NCBI GenBank assembly: GCA_947500505.1 | Contig: CANMSL010000001.1 | Coordinates: 806,001-870,000, forward strand | From: an uncultured Aquimarina sp. | Lineage (GTDB): Bacteria; Bacteroidota; Bacteroidia; Flavobacteriales; Flavobacteriaceae | Reading direction: 5' to 3' | Length of the DNA: 64,000 bases | Part shown: positions 1 to 9,317 of the stretch, piece after piece | Numbering within the stretch: position 1 is the first letter of the stretch | Layout of the letters: the number at the start of each line of letters is the position of its first letter | Notes under the pieces: model-generated | Told to the model about the DNA's origin: nothing | The model's input: the letters and a program-made list of their open reading frames with translations, nothing else | Databases searched by the model: none | Made by a program: the position numbers and the translations under genes

Positions 1-146
1 TGATTGAGGAGCGGCAGGGATTAAAAATAGGAGCAATTGAAGAAATAGCCTATAAAAAAGGTTTTATTGATAGTAATCAACTAGAAAATTTAGCAAAACC
101 ACTTATAAAAAGCGGTTACGGAGAGTATTTAATAAGATTATTATGA
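1..146 (+). CDS. rfbA: Glucose-1-phosphate thymidylyltransferase, C-terminal end (partial)
   Basis: The last 47 codons of an RmlA/RfbA-type enzyme, which makes dTDP-glucose, the first step of dTDP-L-rhamnose synthesis. The frame is open from base 3 and ends at TGA 144-146. The residues [16 protein letters not shown], followed by a GFI..xQL segment and a final GYGEYL, are the conserved carboxy-terminal pattern of this family. The body of the gene lies outside the window. rfbC and rfbD follow, which supports the assignment; rfbB is not visible and may lie upstream. Confidence 0.88.
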   Translation, partial: IEERQGLKIGAIEEIAYKKGFIDSNQLENLAKPLIKSGYGEYLIRLL

Positions 147-378
147 AGACCCTTTTATACAGAATATACTGTCGAAAGTTCCGAGATTCAGGAACGATGT
201 TAGGAGTGATGATGAGTTTTTGAGGTTGGTTTTCAATTTACAATTGACAAATTCCTGGTAAAATGTGTCTTTTTCTTTGTTTCGTTTCTTTTGGACGAGC
301 AAAAGAAATGAAAATTGGGTATTTTAATCATATTCTTTTGCTAAAGAAAATGATGAATTTTAAGATTAATATCAATCT
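147..378. other. Intergenic stretch with a hairpin
   Basis: 232 bases between rfbA and rfbC with no convincing gene. The first half is mixed in composition and contains a short GTTCC/GGAAC inverted pair near 172-192. The second half contains the longer hairpin listed separately at 281-312. I see no clear TAnnTTTG promoter, so rfbC may be read from upstream. Confidence 0.5.
281..312 (+). repeat. Hairpin (inverted repeat) upstream of rfbC
   Basis: TTTCTTTTG at 285-293 pairs perfectly with CAAAAGAAA at 300-308 around the loop GACGAG. The outer bases 281-284 and 309-312 add about four more pairs, one a G-T wobble. There is no T-run after it, so it is not a typical terminator. It could be a remnant of a dispersed repeat or an RNA structure ahead of rfbC. 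Confidence 0.5.
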
Positions 379-921
379 ATGCAAATAGAAAAAACAAATA
401 TTCAAGGCTGTTTCATTCTTAAGCCAAATGTGTTTAAAGATGAAAGAGGTTCCTTTTTTGAAAGCTTTAATCAAAAAGCATTTGAGAAATTGACCGGTTT
501 GAATATCGATTTTGTTCAGGATAATCAGTCGATTTCTAGAAGAGGCGTTCTAAGAGGATTACATTTCCAAACAGGAGAATATGCTCAAGCTAAACTGGTG
601 AGAGTAATTCAGGGAGAGGTACTTGACGTTGTAGTAGATCTACGAAAAGAATCTAAAACGTATGGAAAACACATTTCAGTCATATTGAATGATGATAATA
701 ACAATCAGCTTTTTGTTCCTCGGGGTTTTGCTCATGGTTTCATAACATTAAGTGAAGAAGCTATTTTTAGCTATAAATGTGATAATTTCTATAATAAAGA
801 GTCCGAATCGGGAATAATCTTTAATGACCCTGACCTAGCAATAGACTGGAAACTAAAAGCATCAGAAATTTTAGTATCAGAGAAAGATGAGGTTTTACCA
901 AACTTTAGAGATTTAAATTAA
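379..921 (+). CDS. rfbC: dTDP-4-dehydrorhamnose 3,5-epimerase
   Basis: Epimerises dTDP-4-keto-6-deoxyglucose to the L-lyxo sugar in dTDP-L-rhamnose synthesis; a cytosolic cupin-fold enzyme. At 180 aa it has the usual length of RmlC. Key family features are visible: the GVLRGLHFQ segment with catalytic His62, the LFVPRGFAHGF strand at 111-121, and Tyr132 in FSYKCDNFY. The ATG at 379 gives the standard N-terminus. It lies between the rfbA end and, after a Wzz-like gene, rfbD, so three of the four rhamnose genes are clustered. Function is known for the family; the substrate here is inferred from context. Confidence 0.94.
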   Translation: MQIEKTNIQGCFILKPNVFKDERGSFFESFNQKAFEKLTGLNIDFVQDNQSISRRGVLRGLHFQTGEYAQAKLVRVIQGEVLDVVVDLRKESKTYGKHISVILNDDNNNQLFVPRGFAHGFITLSEEAIFSYKCDNFYNKESESGIIFNDPDLAIDWKLKASEILVSEKDEVLPNFRDLN

Positions 922-955
922 TGGAGTAAATTCTTTTTATTTTTAGAAAACCCCT

Positions 956-963
956 TACCTTTG
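956..963 (+). promoter_or_regulatory. Bacteroidota -7 promoter element (TACCTTTG)
   Basis: TACCTTTG matches the TAnnTTTG -7 consensus of Bacteroidota promoters and lies 33 bases before the ATG at 997. No clear TTTG -33 box is present; the region 19-25 bases upstream is T-rich. It suggests that the Wzz-like gene has its own transcript start. Confidence 0.55.
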
Positions 964-996
964 CGGCACTTTCATAAAGATCAATAGTAACTGATT

Positions 997-2037
997 ATGA
1001 GTAATAAAGAAAACACTTCTGAAGAGATCGACTTGGGTCAATTATTTAAACTGATAGGAGAAGCATTTGCGAAATTATTTAGATTTATAGTGAGCATTTT
1101 TAAGGGGATATTTCATCTAATTATATTGTTTCTTCAATTTATTCAGAAACATTTTATAAAATTTGCAATTGCAGGAGTTATTGGTTTAGGGATAGGTTGG
1201 TATTGGGATTCGGTTTCAGAACCTGTTTACAGATCTTCCATGGTAGTAGAACCTAATTTTAATAGTGCGCAACAATTGTATAATAATATTCAATTTTATA
1301 ATGAATTAGCAGACAAAGAAGAAAATAGGGCATTGGCACAGGCATTAGTGATTGGTGATAGTTTGGCACAAACGATCAAGAAGATTACAATAGAGTCTTT
1401 TTCGGACAATACTCAAAAAATAAAACAATTCAGTAACTTTATTCAGGAATTAGATACGGTTTCTCGAAAACTTGTAGATTATAGGGATTATTTGGACAAT
1501 TTTAATGATATCAATTCTAAGTTTCACAAGATTCAGATTGAAGCGACAAGTCCAACAGTTGCTAAGAAGTGTCAAAAAGCTATCGTAAGATCTATTGAAA
1601 ATAATGAGTATTTCTTGCTTCAAAAAAAAGTAAACGAAATCAATATTTCTTTACGGGACTCTTTGGTTGAAAAACAATTAGTGGAGATAGATTCATTGCA
1701 AAATTTTTATAAAAAAATTAAGATTGCTGAAGCGAATAAACCTTCAGGAACAACGAGTATAAATCTAGCTGAAAAAACTTCTAACTCCACTTCAGAAATT
1801 GATTTACTGCTTCAGGCGAAGTTATTAAAGGATGAAAAGGTGAAATTAAATAATTTAAGGGTTAATACAGAAAATACAATTAATGTTATTTCTGATTTTC
1901 CACGTAGGGGAGCGTTGGTCAATGATTTTTTTAGAAGTAAAAAAGTATTACTTCCTTTAATATTAATTGGACTTGTGCTTTTTATTTTGATAATACTTTC
2001 TATAAATACGTTCTTGAAGAATTATAATGAAAAATAA
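997..2037 (+). CDS. Wzz-like chain-length determinant / polysaccharide co-polymerase protein
   Basis: A 346-aa inner-membrane protein. The N-terminal region carries two hydrophobic segments (about residues 29-50 and 53-69), then a long polar, largely helical periplasmic region, and a second membrane anchor near 315-337 before a short basic tail. That two-anchor layout with a coiled periplasmic core is typical of Wzz proteins, which set glycan chain length. The first hydrophobic segment is amphipathic and may not cross the membrane. No tyrosine-kinase domain is attached. Detailed sequence motifs are weak, so the call rests on topology and on position inside a glycan locus, just after a promoter at 956-963. 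Confidence 0.6.
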   Translation: MSNKENTSEEIDLGQLFKLIGEAFAKLFRFIVSIFKGIFHLIILFLQFIQKHFIKFAIAGVIGLGIGWYWDSVSEPVYRSSMVVEPNFNSAQQLYNNIQFYNELADKEENRALAQALVIGDSLAQTIKKITIESFSDNTQKIKQFSNFIQELDTVSRKLVDYRDYLDNFNDINSKFHKIQIEATSPTVAKKCQKAIVRSIENNEYFLLQKKVNEINISLRDSLVEKQLVEIDSLQNFYKKIKIAEANKPSGTTSINLAEKTSNSTSEIDLLLQAKLLKDEKVKLNNLRVNTENTINVISDFPRRGALVNDFFRSKKVLLPLILIGLVLFILIILSINTFLKNYNEK

Positions 2038-2062
2038 GTTCTTTGTGGATTAAAGAAAGATT

Positions 2063-2920
2063 ATGGGAAGGATGAAAGTTTTAGTAACTGGCTTCGATGG
2101 ACAACTTGGAAAATGTACCCAAAAACAAGTAAGGGAGTGTAGAGAACTAAGTTTTTTTTTTAGTAGTAGAGAGAATTTGGATATTACAAACAAAGAATTG
2201 ATAAATGGACTTTTTTTTAAAGAAAAATTTGATTTTGTCATTAATTGTGCAGCCTATACCAATGTGGAGCAAGCAGAGAAAGAACCAAAAAAGGCTTTTT
2301 TGGTTAATGCAGAAGGAGTTAAGAATTTAGCTGAAGTCTGTAAAAATTATAACACCACACTGATTCATATCTCAACAGATTATGTTTTTGACGGGTCTAA
2401 GAATACCCCATATACTGAGGAAGATAACCCTAATCCTATCAATGAATACGGAAAGTCAAAATTGGCAGGAGAACAATATATTCAGGATATTTTGGTTGAA
2501 CATTTCATTATCAGAACATCTTGGTTATATTCTCAATTTGGCAAAAATTTTTATAAAACAGTTTTAGAAAAATCTGATACTGAAAAAAAACTGACGATTA
2601 CTACCGGAGAGGTCGGCACTCCTACTAATGCTAATGACTTAGCAAAATTTTTACTTTATATTATAAGTGTAAAAAGTAAAAAATATGGGCTATATCATTT
2701 TAGTAATTTAGGTAGTGCTACTTGGTATGATTTTGCAAAAGAAATTTTAAGTTTATCTGGTAAACTAGAGCAGATAAATCTTGAAAAAGCAGATAATTAC
2801 CCTACTTTTGCAGAACGTCCGAAGTATAGTGTTTTAGATAAAACAAAGATCAAAGTGATTTTTTCAAAAACTTCGATTGACTGGAAAAAAAGTTTAAAAA
2901 ATTTAAGAAATGATTTCTAA
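2063..2920 (+). CDS. rfbD: dTDP-4-dehydrorhamnose reductase
   Basis: Reduces dTDP-4-keto-L-rhamnose to dTDP-L-rhamnose with NAD(P)H. A 285-aa SDR-fold protein with the nucleotide-binding segment GFDGQLG (10-16), the STDYVFDG strand (104-111) and the catalytic YxxxK pair Tyr129/Lys133. The ATG at 2063 adds three residues; the ATG at 2072 (MKVLVTG) is an equally good start. A run of ten T lies at 2152-2161 inside the frame, at residues 30-33; a slip there would truncate the protein. It overlaps the following dehydrogenase gene by 11 bases, which suggests translational coupling. Confidence 0.93.
   Translation: MGRMKVLVTGFDGQLGKCTQKQVRECRELSFFFSSRENLDITNKELINGLFFKEKFDFVINCAAYTNVEQAEKEPKKAFLVNAEGVKNLAEVCKNYNTTLIHISTDYVFDGSKNTPYTEEDNPNPINEYGKSKLAGEQYIQDILVEHFIIRTSWLYSQFGKNFYKTVLEKSDTEKKLTITTGEVGTPTNANDLAKFLLYIISVKSKKYGLYHFSNLGSATWYDFAKEILSLSGKLEQINLEKADNYPTFAERPKYSVLDKTKIKVIFSKTSIDWKKSLKNLRNDF
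2152..2161 (+). repeat. T10 homopolymer tract within rfbD
   Basis: Ten consecutive T bases in the 5' third of rfbD, encoding part of SFFF. It is one of the longest single-base tracts I noticed in the window. Such tracts can slip, but the frame is intact here. Confidence 0.85.
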
Positions 2921-4205
2921 AAACATATTTGAAAATAAAATTGCGATTATTGGTTTGGGTTATGTTGGTTTACCTTTAGCTGTTGAATTTTCTAAAAAGT
3001 ATCAAGTTTTAGGATTTGATATCAATCTAGAACGGATTAATGAATTAAAATCAGGACATGACAGCACGCTTGAAATAAAAGATGAAGACTTGCAAGAGGC
3101 AATAGTCGATACGAAAAACTCAAAAGGATTACTATTAAGTGCCAATGCTGATGATTTAAGAGAATATGATGTTTATATAATTACTGTTCCAACACCTGTT
3201 GATAAAAACAATAGGCCAGTACTTACGCCTTTGATCAAAGCATCAGAAATGATCGGGAAAGTCTTGGATAAAGGAAACATCATAATCTATGAATCTACTG
3301 TTTATCCTGGTGTTACTGAAGATGAATGTGTTCCATTTCTTGAAAAAAATAGTGGGCTAGAATTTAATAAAGATTTTTTCTGCGGCTATTCTCCAGAAAG
3401 AATAAATCCAGGGGATAAGCTTCATACGGTTACTAAGATTAAGAAAGTTACTTCTGGATCAACAGAAGAAATAGGGAATATAGTTGATGCTTTGTATAAC
3501 TCGGTTATAACAGCAGGTACTCATTTAGCGCCGTCAATTAAAGTTGCAGAGGCAGCAAAAGTAATAGAAAATGCTCAACGAGATATTAATATTGCTTTTG
3601 TAAACGAGTTAGCAAAAATTTTTAACAAACTTGATATCGATACACATGAGGTTTTGGAAGCAGCTGGAACCAAATGGAATTTTCTGCCATTTAAACCTGG
3701 TTTGGTAGGTGGACACTGTATTGGTGTTGATCCATACTACTTAGCGCAGAAGGCTCAAGAAGTAGGATATCATCCTGAAATTATCCTATCAGGAAGAAGA
3801 GTTAATGATGGAATGGGAGAATATGTTGCTACCGAAGTATTGAAATTAATGGTACAAAACGGAATTACTATTAAAGAGTCAAAAGTGTTAATGCTAGGAA
3901 TAACATTTAAGGAAAATTGCCCTGATATTAGAAATACTAAGGCTATTGACGTATATAATGAGCTAAAATCTTTTCATATGGATGTTGAGGTTTATGACCC
4001 TTGGGCTAATGCTGATGAAGTAAAATATGAGTATGATTTGGACATTTTAAAGTCATTAAATGATGAAAAATTCGACGCAATAATTCATACAGTTGCACAT
4101 AAGGATTTTTTAGATATTAATATTGAAAATCTAAAAACTGATAAAGCCGTTATCTATGATGTGAAAGGCACACTAGATAAAAATTTAACTAATAAAAGAC
4201 TGTAG
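2910..4205 (+). CDS. tviB: UDP-N-acetylhexosamine 6-dehydrogenase (TviB/WbpO type)
   Basis: Oxidises C6 of a UDP-N-acetylhexosamine to the uronate. The 431-aa protein has the Rossmann motif GLGYVGLP (15-22), the CGYSPERINPGD segment (158-169) and the active-site GGHCIGVDPYYLA with Cys270. These are typical of the TviB/WbpO group of UDP-sugar dehydrogenases rather than the UDP-glucose dehydrogenase encoded later at 28324. It overlaps rfbD by 11 bases and is followed after two bases by a TviC-type epimerase. That pair makes UDP-GalNAc-uronate in Vi antigen synthesis, so the same product is inferred here. Confidence 0.85.
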   Translation: MISKNIFENKIAIIGLGYVGLPLAVEFSKKYQVLGFDINLERINELKSGHDSTLEIKDEDLQEAIVDTKNSKGLLLSANADDLREYDVYIITVPTPVDKNNRPVLTPLIKASEMIGKVLDKGNIIIYESTVYPGVTEDECVPFLEKNSGLEFNKDFFCGYSPERINPGDKLHTVTKIKKVTSGSTEEIGNIVDALYNSVITAGTHLAPSIKVAEAAKVIENAQRDINIAFVNELAKIFNKLDIDTHEVLEAAGTKWNFLPFKPGLVGGHCIGVDPYYLAQKAQEVGYHPEIILSGRRVNDGMGEYVATEVLKLMVQNGITIKESKVLMLGITFKENCPDIRNTKAIDVYNELKSFHMDVEVYDPWANADEVKYEYDLDILKSLNDEKFDAIIHTVAHKDFLDINIENLKTDKAVIYDVKGTLDKNLTNKRL

Positions 4206-4207
4206 CT

Positions 4208-5221
4208 ATGTTTGAAGATAAGTATCACTCGAACGATTTATCAGAATACACTTTTTTGGTAACAGGAGGAGCCGGGTTCATCGGTAGTAACCTTATAGAA
4301 TATTTACTTGTAAATGATGTAAAAAAAGTAATTATTCTGGATAATTTTGCAACGGGTCATAAAAGTAATATTGAATTTTTTTTACAAGATCCTAGGTGCA
4401 ATTTAATTGAAGGAGATATAAGAGATTTTTCAACTTGCAAAAAATCAGTAGAGGGAGTTGATTATATTTTACATCAAGCAGCTTTAGGTTCTGTTCCAAG
4501 ATCTATAAAGGATCCTATTACATCAAATGATGTAAATATTTCTGGATTTTTAAATATGCTTGTTGCCGCCAAAGAATCAAACTCTTTCAAAAGAATGATT
4601 TATGCTGCTTCATCAAGTACTTATGGAGATAGCAAAGAGTTGCCTAAAGTTGAAGAGGTTATAGGAAAACCATTATCTCCATATGCGGTCACTAAATATG
4701 TAAACGAATTATATGCTGATGTTTTCTATAAAACATATGGTCTAGAAACTATTGGACTTAGATACTTTAATGTTTTTGGACCTAAACAGGATCCTGATGG
4801 GGCATATGCCGCTGTAATACCAAAATTTATAGGACAATTATTAAATGAGAATGACTTAACGATAAATGGAGATGGAGAGCATTCAAGAGATTTTACTTTT
4901 ATAGAAAATGTAGTTCAGGCAAATATAAAAGCTACTTTTACTAATATAGGAAACGCGGTTAATCAAGTTTATAATGTGGCTTATGGAGAAAATACAGATT
5001 TGAACCATTTAGTAAGCGCAATTAAACAAAACTTAAGTGAAATAGGAGTTGATATTACTAACTCTAAGGTGGTTTATGGGCCAGAACGTAAAGGAGATGT
5101 AAAGCATTCCCTTGCAGACATTTCAAAAGCAAAGAAATTAATGGATTATGATCCAAAGTTTAGTTTTGCAAAAGGGATGGAGATAACAACGAAATGGTTT
5201 TGTAATGGTACTGAAAAATAA
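4208..5221 (+). CDS. tviC: UDP-GlcNAc(A) 4-epimerase (TviC/WbpP type)
   Basis: A 337-aa extended-SDR epimerase that inverts C4 of UDP-N-acetylglucosamine or its uronate. Visible motifs are GGAGFIGSN (20-28), the stretch LHQAALGSVPRSIKDPI (88-104) and SSSTYGD (136-142). The catalytic YxxxK is Tyr159/Lys163 within SPYAVTKYVNELYADVF. These segments match the TviC/WbpP family closely. It begins two bases after tviB, and its last 17 bases overlap the next membrane protein. Together with tviB it should supply UDP-GalNAcA (inference). Confidence 0.88.
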   Translation: MFEDKYHSNDLSEYTFLVTGGAGFIGSNLIEYLLVNDVKKVIILDNFATGHKSNIEFFLQDPRCNLIEGDIRDFSTCKKSVEGVDYILHQAALGSVPRSIKDPITSNDVNISGFLNMLVAAKESNSFKRMIYAASSSTYGDSKELPKVEEVIGKPLSPYAVTKYVNELYADVFYKTYGLETIGLRYFNVFGPKQDPDGAYAAVIPKFIGQLLNENDLTINGDGEHSRDFTFIENVVQANIKATFTNIGNAVNQVYNVAYGENTDLNHLVSAIKQNLSEIGVDITNSKVVYGPERKGDVKHSLADISKAKKLMDYDPKFSFAKGMEITTKWFCNGTEK

Positions 5222-6575
5222 TGATGTATATCTCGGTATTGTAAAAAAACTACCATTTGTATTTCTTTGCTTTCTTGTTGCTTTTCCAGTTTTGCCGCAT
5301 GCCGTTCAGTCTATTTTTATAGCATTATTTGCGACAACTTCTTTATATAGCTATTACAAGTCTTTTAAAGATAATTTAAGCAAGTATACTTTAAAACTTT
5401 TGTTGATTAATGTTGGATGGTTTTTATTATTGGCTTTGACTATTTTTTATTCTGAAAACAAAGAAGACGGACTAAAAAGAATAGTTAGAGCACTAAACAT
5501 TTTAATATTTCCAGTATTAATCTTTTATTTTTTACCAACTCTTACGCAGAAAAAGAAAAATATTCTATCATATATTTTCATATTAGTACATGTTTTTTTG
5601 GTTTTTTATCTCTATACAAGAGCAATAGATGGAATTGATAAACTTGGATATATAAACCAAAACGGAGATAGAATAAGAGGTTTATTAGATGAGAGTTTGT
5701 TAGAACAATTTAGGGTTTTTATAGGAATGCCTTTTTTTTTATCAAGATATTATATTAATGAAAACGAAGCTTCATTTTTCTTCATTCATAAAGCTTATCT
5801 AAGTATAGGTTTTGTTTGGTCCATTTTTCTTTCGATAGATAGAATTATCAATCAAAAAACTAATATCAAAGTAAAAGTAAGCTTAACAATTGTTTCTCTT
5901 TTTTTTATAGTAGTAGTTATATATTTCACTTCTATCCCTAATTTGTTAGCATTAGTATTGTTGTTACCAACGTTTTTAATATTTAATCTTAAAACATGGA
6001 AAAAAAGGCTGATTAGTTTTTCTGCTATTATTGTCTTAATGATTACTGCAACCCAAATAGGAGTTGTCAAGGAAAGGTTATTTGATGATGTTAGGCTGAA
6101 GAAAGATATACAAGAAGCAAAAAGCTTAATCACTTCAATTATCAGGAACGAAAGTCAAGAAAACACAAATATTAGAGGAGAAATATGGAGATGTAGTTAT
6201 CAGAAAATAAAAGAAAAAGCTCTTTTTGGTTATGGTATCGGAGAAGAGGAACAAGTACTAAATCAATGTTATATAGAGAATAATTGTCAGTTTTGTGTTG
6301 ATAATGAGTTAAATACACATAATTATTATGCTTCTTTGTTGCTTACTGGAGGAGTTGTATTACTTACAGTTTTTATATTGTCTTTTGTCTATATGTTTAT
6401 CCTTAGTATAAAAGCAAAAAATTTCTTATACACGTCTTTTCTTATGCTGATTTTACTTAATTTATTGAGTGAAAATCTTTTTGTTAGGATTCATGGTATC
6501 CTTTTTTATGTTCTATTTAATAGTATTTTGTTTCTAGATTCTTGGAGAAGAGTAAGAAATAATAATTCAGACTAA
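5205..6575 (+). CDS. O-antigen ligase/polymerase family membrane protein (Wzy_C)
   Basis: A 456-aa protein with about ten to twelve hydrophobic segments. A large extracytoplasmic loop near the C-terminal third ends in the NTHNYYASLLLTGG motif, the His-containing signature of the WaaL/Wzy_C family. The start ATG at 5205 overlaps tviC by 17 bases. It resembles the proteins at 24187 and 32090: a shared N-terminal AFPVLP..VQS-type segment with 24187, and in all three an R(I/H/F)xGI(L/I/V)F sequence near the end. Whether it polymerises repeat units or ligates them to a carrier cannot be told from sequence. A T9 run at 5732-5740 lies within the gene. Confidence 0.8.
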   Translation: MVLKNNDVYLGIVKKLPFVFLCFLVAFPVLPHAVQSIFIALFATTSLYSYYKSFKDNLSKYTLKLLLINVGWFLLLALTIFYSENKEDGLKRIVRALNILIFPVLIFYFLPTLTQKKKNILSYIFILVHVFLVFYLYTRAIDGIDKLGYINQNGDRIRGLLDESLLEQFRVFIGMPFFLSRYYINENEASFFFIHKAYLSIGFVWSIFLSIDRIINQKTNIKVKVSLTIVSLFFIVVVIYFTSIPNLLALVLLLPTFLIFNLKTWKKRLISFSAIIVLMITATQIGVVKERLFDDVRLKKDIQEAKSLITSIIRNESQENTNIRGEIWRCSYQKIKEKALFGYGIGEEEQVLNQCYIENNCQFCVDNELNTHNYYASLLLTGGVVLLTVFILSFVYMFILSIKAKNFLYTSFLMLILLNLLSENLFVRIHGILFYVLFNSILFLDSWRRVRNNNSD

Positions 6576-6587
6576 AAAAAGAAAACG

Positions 6588-7871
6588 ATGAATTTTATAC
6601 GTGATAAATATTCTAGGTTTTCTAATAGTGTTCTAATAAAAAATATAGGAATGCTAGTTGGAGGCTCTGCTTTAGCACAAGTGGTGACTTTTTGTGCTAC
6701 TATTTATCTAACCAGAATCTATTTGCCTGAAGATTTTGGACTCCTGTCTTTAGTTACTTCATCTATAAGTTTTTTAGTACCACTGGCAACATTGCGCTAT
6801 GATAAGGCGATTATTCTTGCAGAAGATGAAAACGAGAAACTTTCATTGTTTTACCTTTCTTCAGGTATTAATTTAATATTATTTCTAGCACTCGCTACTA
6901 TTGCATTCTTGTTATGGGTCAGTAATACTGTGTCAGAAATAAAGTATTTGACGGCTATCTTATGTGTGCCCATAGCAACACTTCTTTTTGCTCAGATAAA
7001 TATCTATCAATCATATTTTGAAAAAAACGCCAGATTTAAAGTAACTTCTTTTGTAACGATTATGGATGCTGTTTCTAAAACCATTCTTCAATTATCACTC
7101 TACAAATTTTTTCCTAAGTTGGGATTAGTATTTGGATATATCGGAGCTCTTGTTGTTAATTCTGGCATTTATATAAAAAATGATTTTTCAACTTTATTTA
7201 ATTGGAAAAAGATTAATAGAAAAGATTTAAGGAGTGTTGCTAAAAAGCATGTCAATTTTCCAAAATACTTTACATGGAGTAATATTATAGATTCTGCTTC
7301 TCAAAATATATGCTCGCTTACATTCCCCTTTTTATTTTCGTTAGAAGTTCTAGGAAATTTTATGATCGCTTTTAAAATAGTTAGATTACCAGCATTGTTA
7401 ATTGCGATAGCTACACGAAGAGTATATTATCCCAAAGCAAGCGAATTATACAATAGTGATAGAGAGAAATTTTTTAAACTTTATAAAAAAACAACAATGA
7501 TGTTGATTTTAGCATCTATTATTCCAGTTGTTTTATTTGTACTATTCGCAGAGAGTATTTTTAATTTGCTTTTTGATCCAAACTGGATGTCCTCTGTTTT
7601 ATTTGCCAAGGTGATTCTTATATATGTTTTTATAAACTTCATAAATTCATTAGCTCATGAGAATATGATTATCTTTGGGATGCAAAGACAATTTTTGATT
7701 GCAGAAATATTATGGTTTATACTTAGTGCAGTTCTTATATATATAGCCTTCCTTTCTGGAGATGCTATATTGGCAACTACATTTTACGCGCTATCAGGAG
7801 TGGTTATGGAATTGTATATTTTTATAGTACAGTGGAGAAAAAGAGCAAGATTATTAACTCTTAAGACTTGA
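6588..7871 (+). CDS. Wzx-type polysaccharide flippase
   Basis: A 427-aa polytopic membrane protein of the polysaccharide transporter/MATE-like superfamily that flips lipid-linked oligosaccharides across the inner membrane. About twelve hydrophobic helices are seen. The N-terminal sequence LVGGSALAQVVTF..IYLTRIYLPEDFGLLSLV is split over residues 17-56 and is typical of Wzx proteins. It sits between a Wzy_C protein and a second polymerase. The stop TGA shares its last base with the ATG of the following gene (7871), so translation is probably coupled. Confidence 0.87.
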   Translation: MNFIRDKYSRFSNSVLIKNIGMLVGGSALAQVVTFCATIYLTRIYLPEDFGLLSLVTSSISFLVPLATLRYDKAIILAEDENEKLSLFYLSSGINLILFLALATIAFLLWVSNTVSEIKYLTAILCVPIATLLFAQINIYQSYFEKNARFKVTSFVTIMDAVSKTILQLSLYKFFPKLGLVFGYIGALVVNSGIYIKNDFSTLFNWKKINRKDLRSVAKKHVNFPKYFTWSNIIDSASQNICSLTFPFLFSLEVLGNFMIAFKIVRLPALLIAIATRRVYYPKASELYNSDREKFFKLYKKTTMMLILASIIPVVLFVLFAESIFNLLFDPNWMSSVLFAKVILIYVFINFINSLAHENMIIFGMQRQFLIAEILWFILSAVLIYIAFLSGDAILATTFYALSGVVMELYIFIVQWRKRARLLTLKT

Positions 7872-9313
7872 TGAAAACAAATAGTAAAAACTTACTTTAT
7901 CTAATACTATCCTTTTTGTTTCTAATTCTTACAGGGGTTTCTGCCTTTTTCCATGAGTTAGGATTAACAATCTTTTTTTCACTTTTTTCACTTTTTTCAA
8001 CGATTTTACTATGTAAAAGCTCTATAATAAGAGTTAATAGCATCACTTTTTTTTTCCTTTTATTCTATATTCTTTATACATATTCTGGTGTTTTGACTGT
8101 GTTTTATGATGTAGATACTCGTTTGCTATTTACCTCATCTACACCAGAAGCTGCCTCTTCTTTTATTTTTAGCTCTACATTAGGTCTATTTGGGTTTTCT
8201 ATTCCTTTTTTGTTTTTGACAAGAATTAAAAAAATAGATAAAAAAGAATTTTATCATAAGCAGAAAATGTTCTCTATTTACGCCTTGCTTTTTATGGGTA
8301 TAGCAACTTTAGGAGAATTTTTAAATATTTTTAGAGCGGGAGGATTAAGTTTATTAGCCTTAGGTAAAGCAGGGTATCAGTCAAAAACAGCTGATCTTTT
8401 TATTACATTTCCATCTGCTTTATTTCTTCAAGTAGGTTTTTTCTTTTTAGGTCTACGGATGTTTTTGAAATATGAAACAAACTTTAAAAAAGCACCACGA
8501 AATAAAATATTATTATTATCTCTTATTTTAGGACTACCTATTATTTTTATTTATTTAAGTATTGGTTTTAGAAGTCCGCTTCTAGCAATTGCAATAGCCT
8601 TTATAATGGGGTTTAGTTACTTTATTGAAGTCAAATCAATAAGTAGAAAAGTTACATTAACCATTTTTATTGGGTATTCGATACTTGCAATTTTATTTGG
8701 GATACGAGGTCAATTAAAGTTGTTGTTTGCTACTGGAGATTGGGATGCTTTTAAACAATATACCTTTGAAGAAAAGGCTTATCTAAAATATTATAATCCT
8801 GCGAATAATGAGTTCGGTATATCATATATGAATTATGCAACATATTATAATGACGATGATAAGGTTAAATTATTATACGGAAGCAGTTATTTGGAGGGGT
8901 TTTTAATTGTAATACCAAGGGCTATTTTACCATTTGAAAAACCATTGCCTATATCATTTAGATTTAGAGACCGATATTTTTCAGGTTACAAAAAACATGG
9001 TAGAATTGCTGGTACAGGTTTTTCCTCTATAATTGAACCTCAATGGAATTTTGGATTGTTAGGTCCTTTTTTTGTTTTTTTTGTGATAGGGTGTGGATTA
9101 TGGGTATTAGAATATTATAGGAATAGGTATCGGTATTTATTTATATTTCCTGTATTTTATGCGATGTTAGTTCCTCTTGCACAGTCTTTTCACAGATCAT
9201 CTTCAGGTTATTATATATCATATACGATAATTTTATTTTTATTTTTATTTTTATTATTTTTTTTCAAAAGATCTTTATTACATTTCAGCAATCCATTTTT
9301 AAAAAATCAATGA
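7871..9313 (+). CDS. Wzy-type oligosaccharide repeat-unit polymerase
   Basis: A polytopic protein of 480 aa with many hydrophobic helices. The central GFRSPLLAIAIAF segment and a later RAILPFEKP loop resemble O-antigen polymerases of the EpsG/Wzy type. I chose the ATG at 7871, which overlaps the Wzx stop as TGATG, over an in-frame TTG three bases earlier. A T9 run lies at 8047-8055. Near the 3' end a TTTTTA-like unit is repeated about four times, followed by T8, encoding LFLFLFLLFFF; hexamer changes would keep the frame. Confidence 0.78.
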   Translation: MKTNSKNLLYLILSFLFLILTGVSAFFHELGLTIFFSLFSLFSTILLCKSSIIRVNSITFFFLLFYILYTYSGVLTVFYDVDTRLLFTSSTPEAASSFIFSSTLGLFGFSIPFLFLTRIKKIDKKEFYHKQKMFSIYALLFMGIATLGEFLNIFRAGGLSLLALGKAGYQSKTADLFITFPSALFLQVGFFFLGLRMFLKYETNFKKAPRNKILLLSLILGLPIIFIYLSIGFRSPLLAIAIAFIMGFSYFIEVKSISRKVTLTIFIGYSILAILFGIRGQLKLLFATGDWDAFKQYTFEEKAYLKYYNPANNEFGISYMNYATYYNDDDKVKLLYGSSYLEGFLIVIPRAILPFEKPLPISFRFRDRYFSGYKKHGRIAGTGFSSIIEPQWNFGLLGPFFVFFVIGCGLWVLEYYRNRYRYLFIFPVFYAMLVPLAQSFHRSSSGYYISYTIILFLFLFLLFFFKRSLLHFSNPFLKNQ

Positions 9314-9317
9314 AATA

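Noticed and set aside
9231..9275. TTTTTA repeats near the end of a polymerase gene
   Set aside because: Repeat units of six bases keep the reading frame. The adjacent T8 run is near the end of the protein, and effects would be small.
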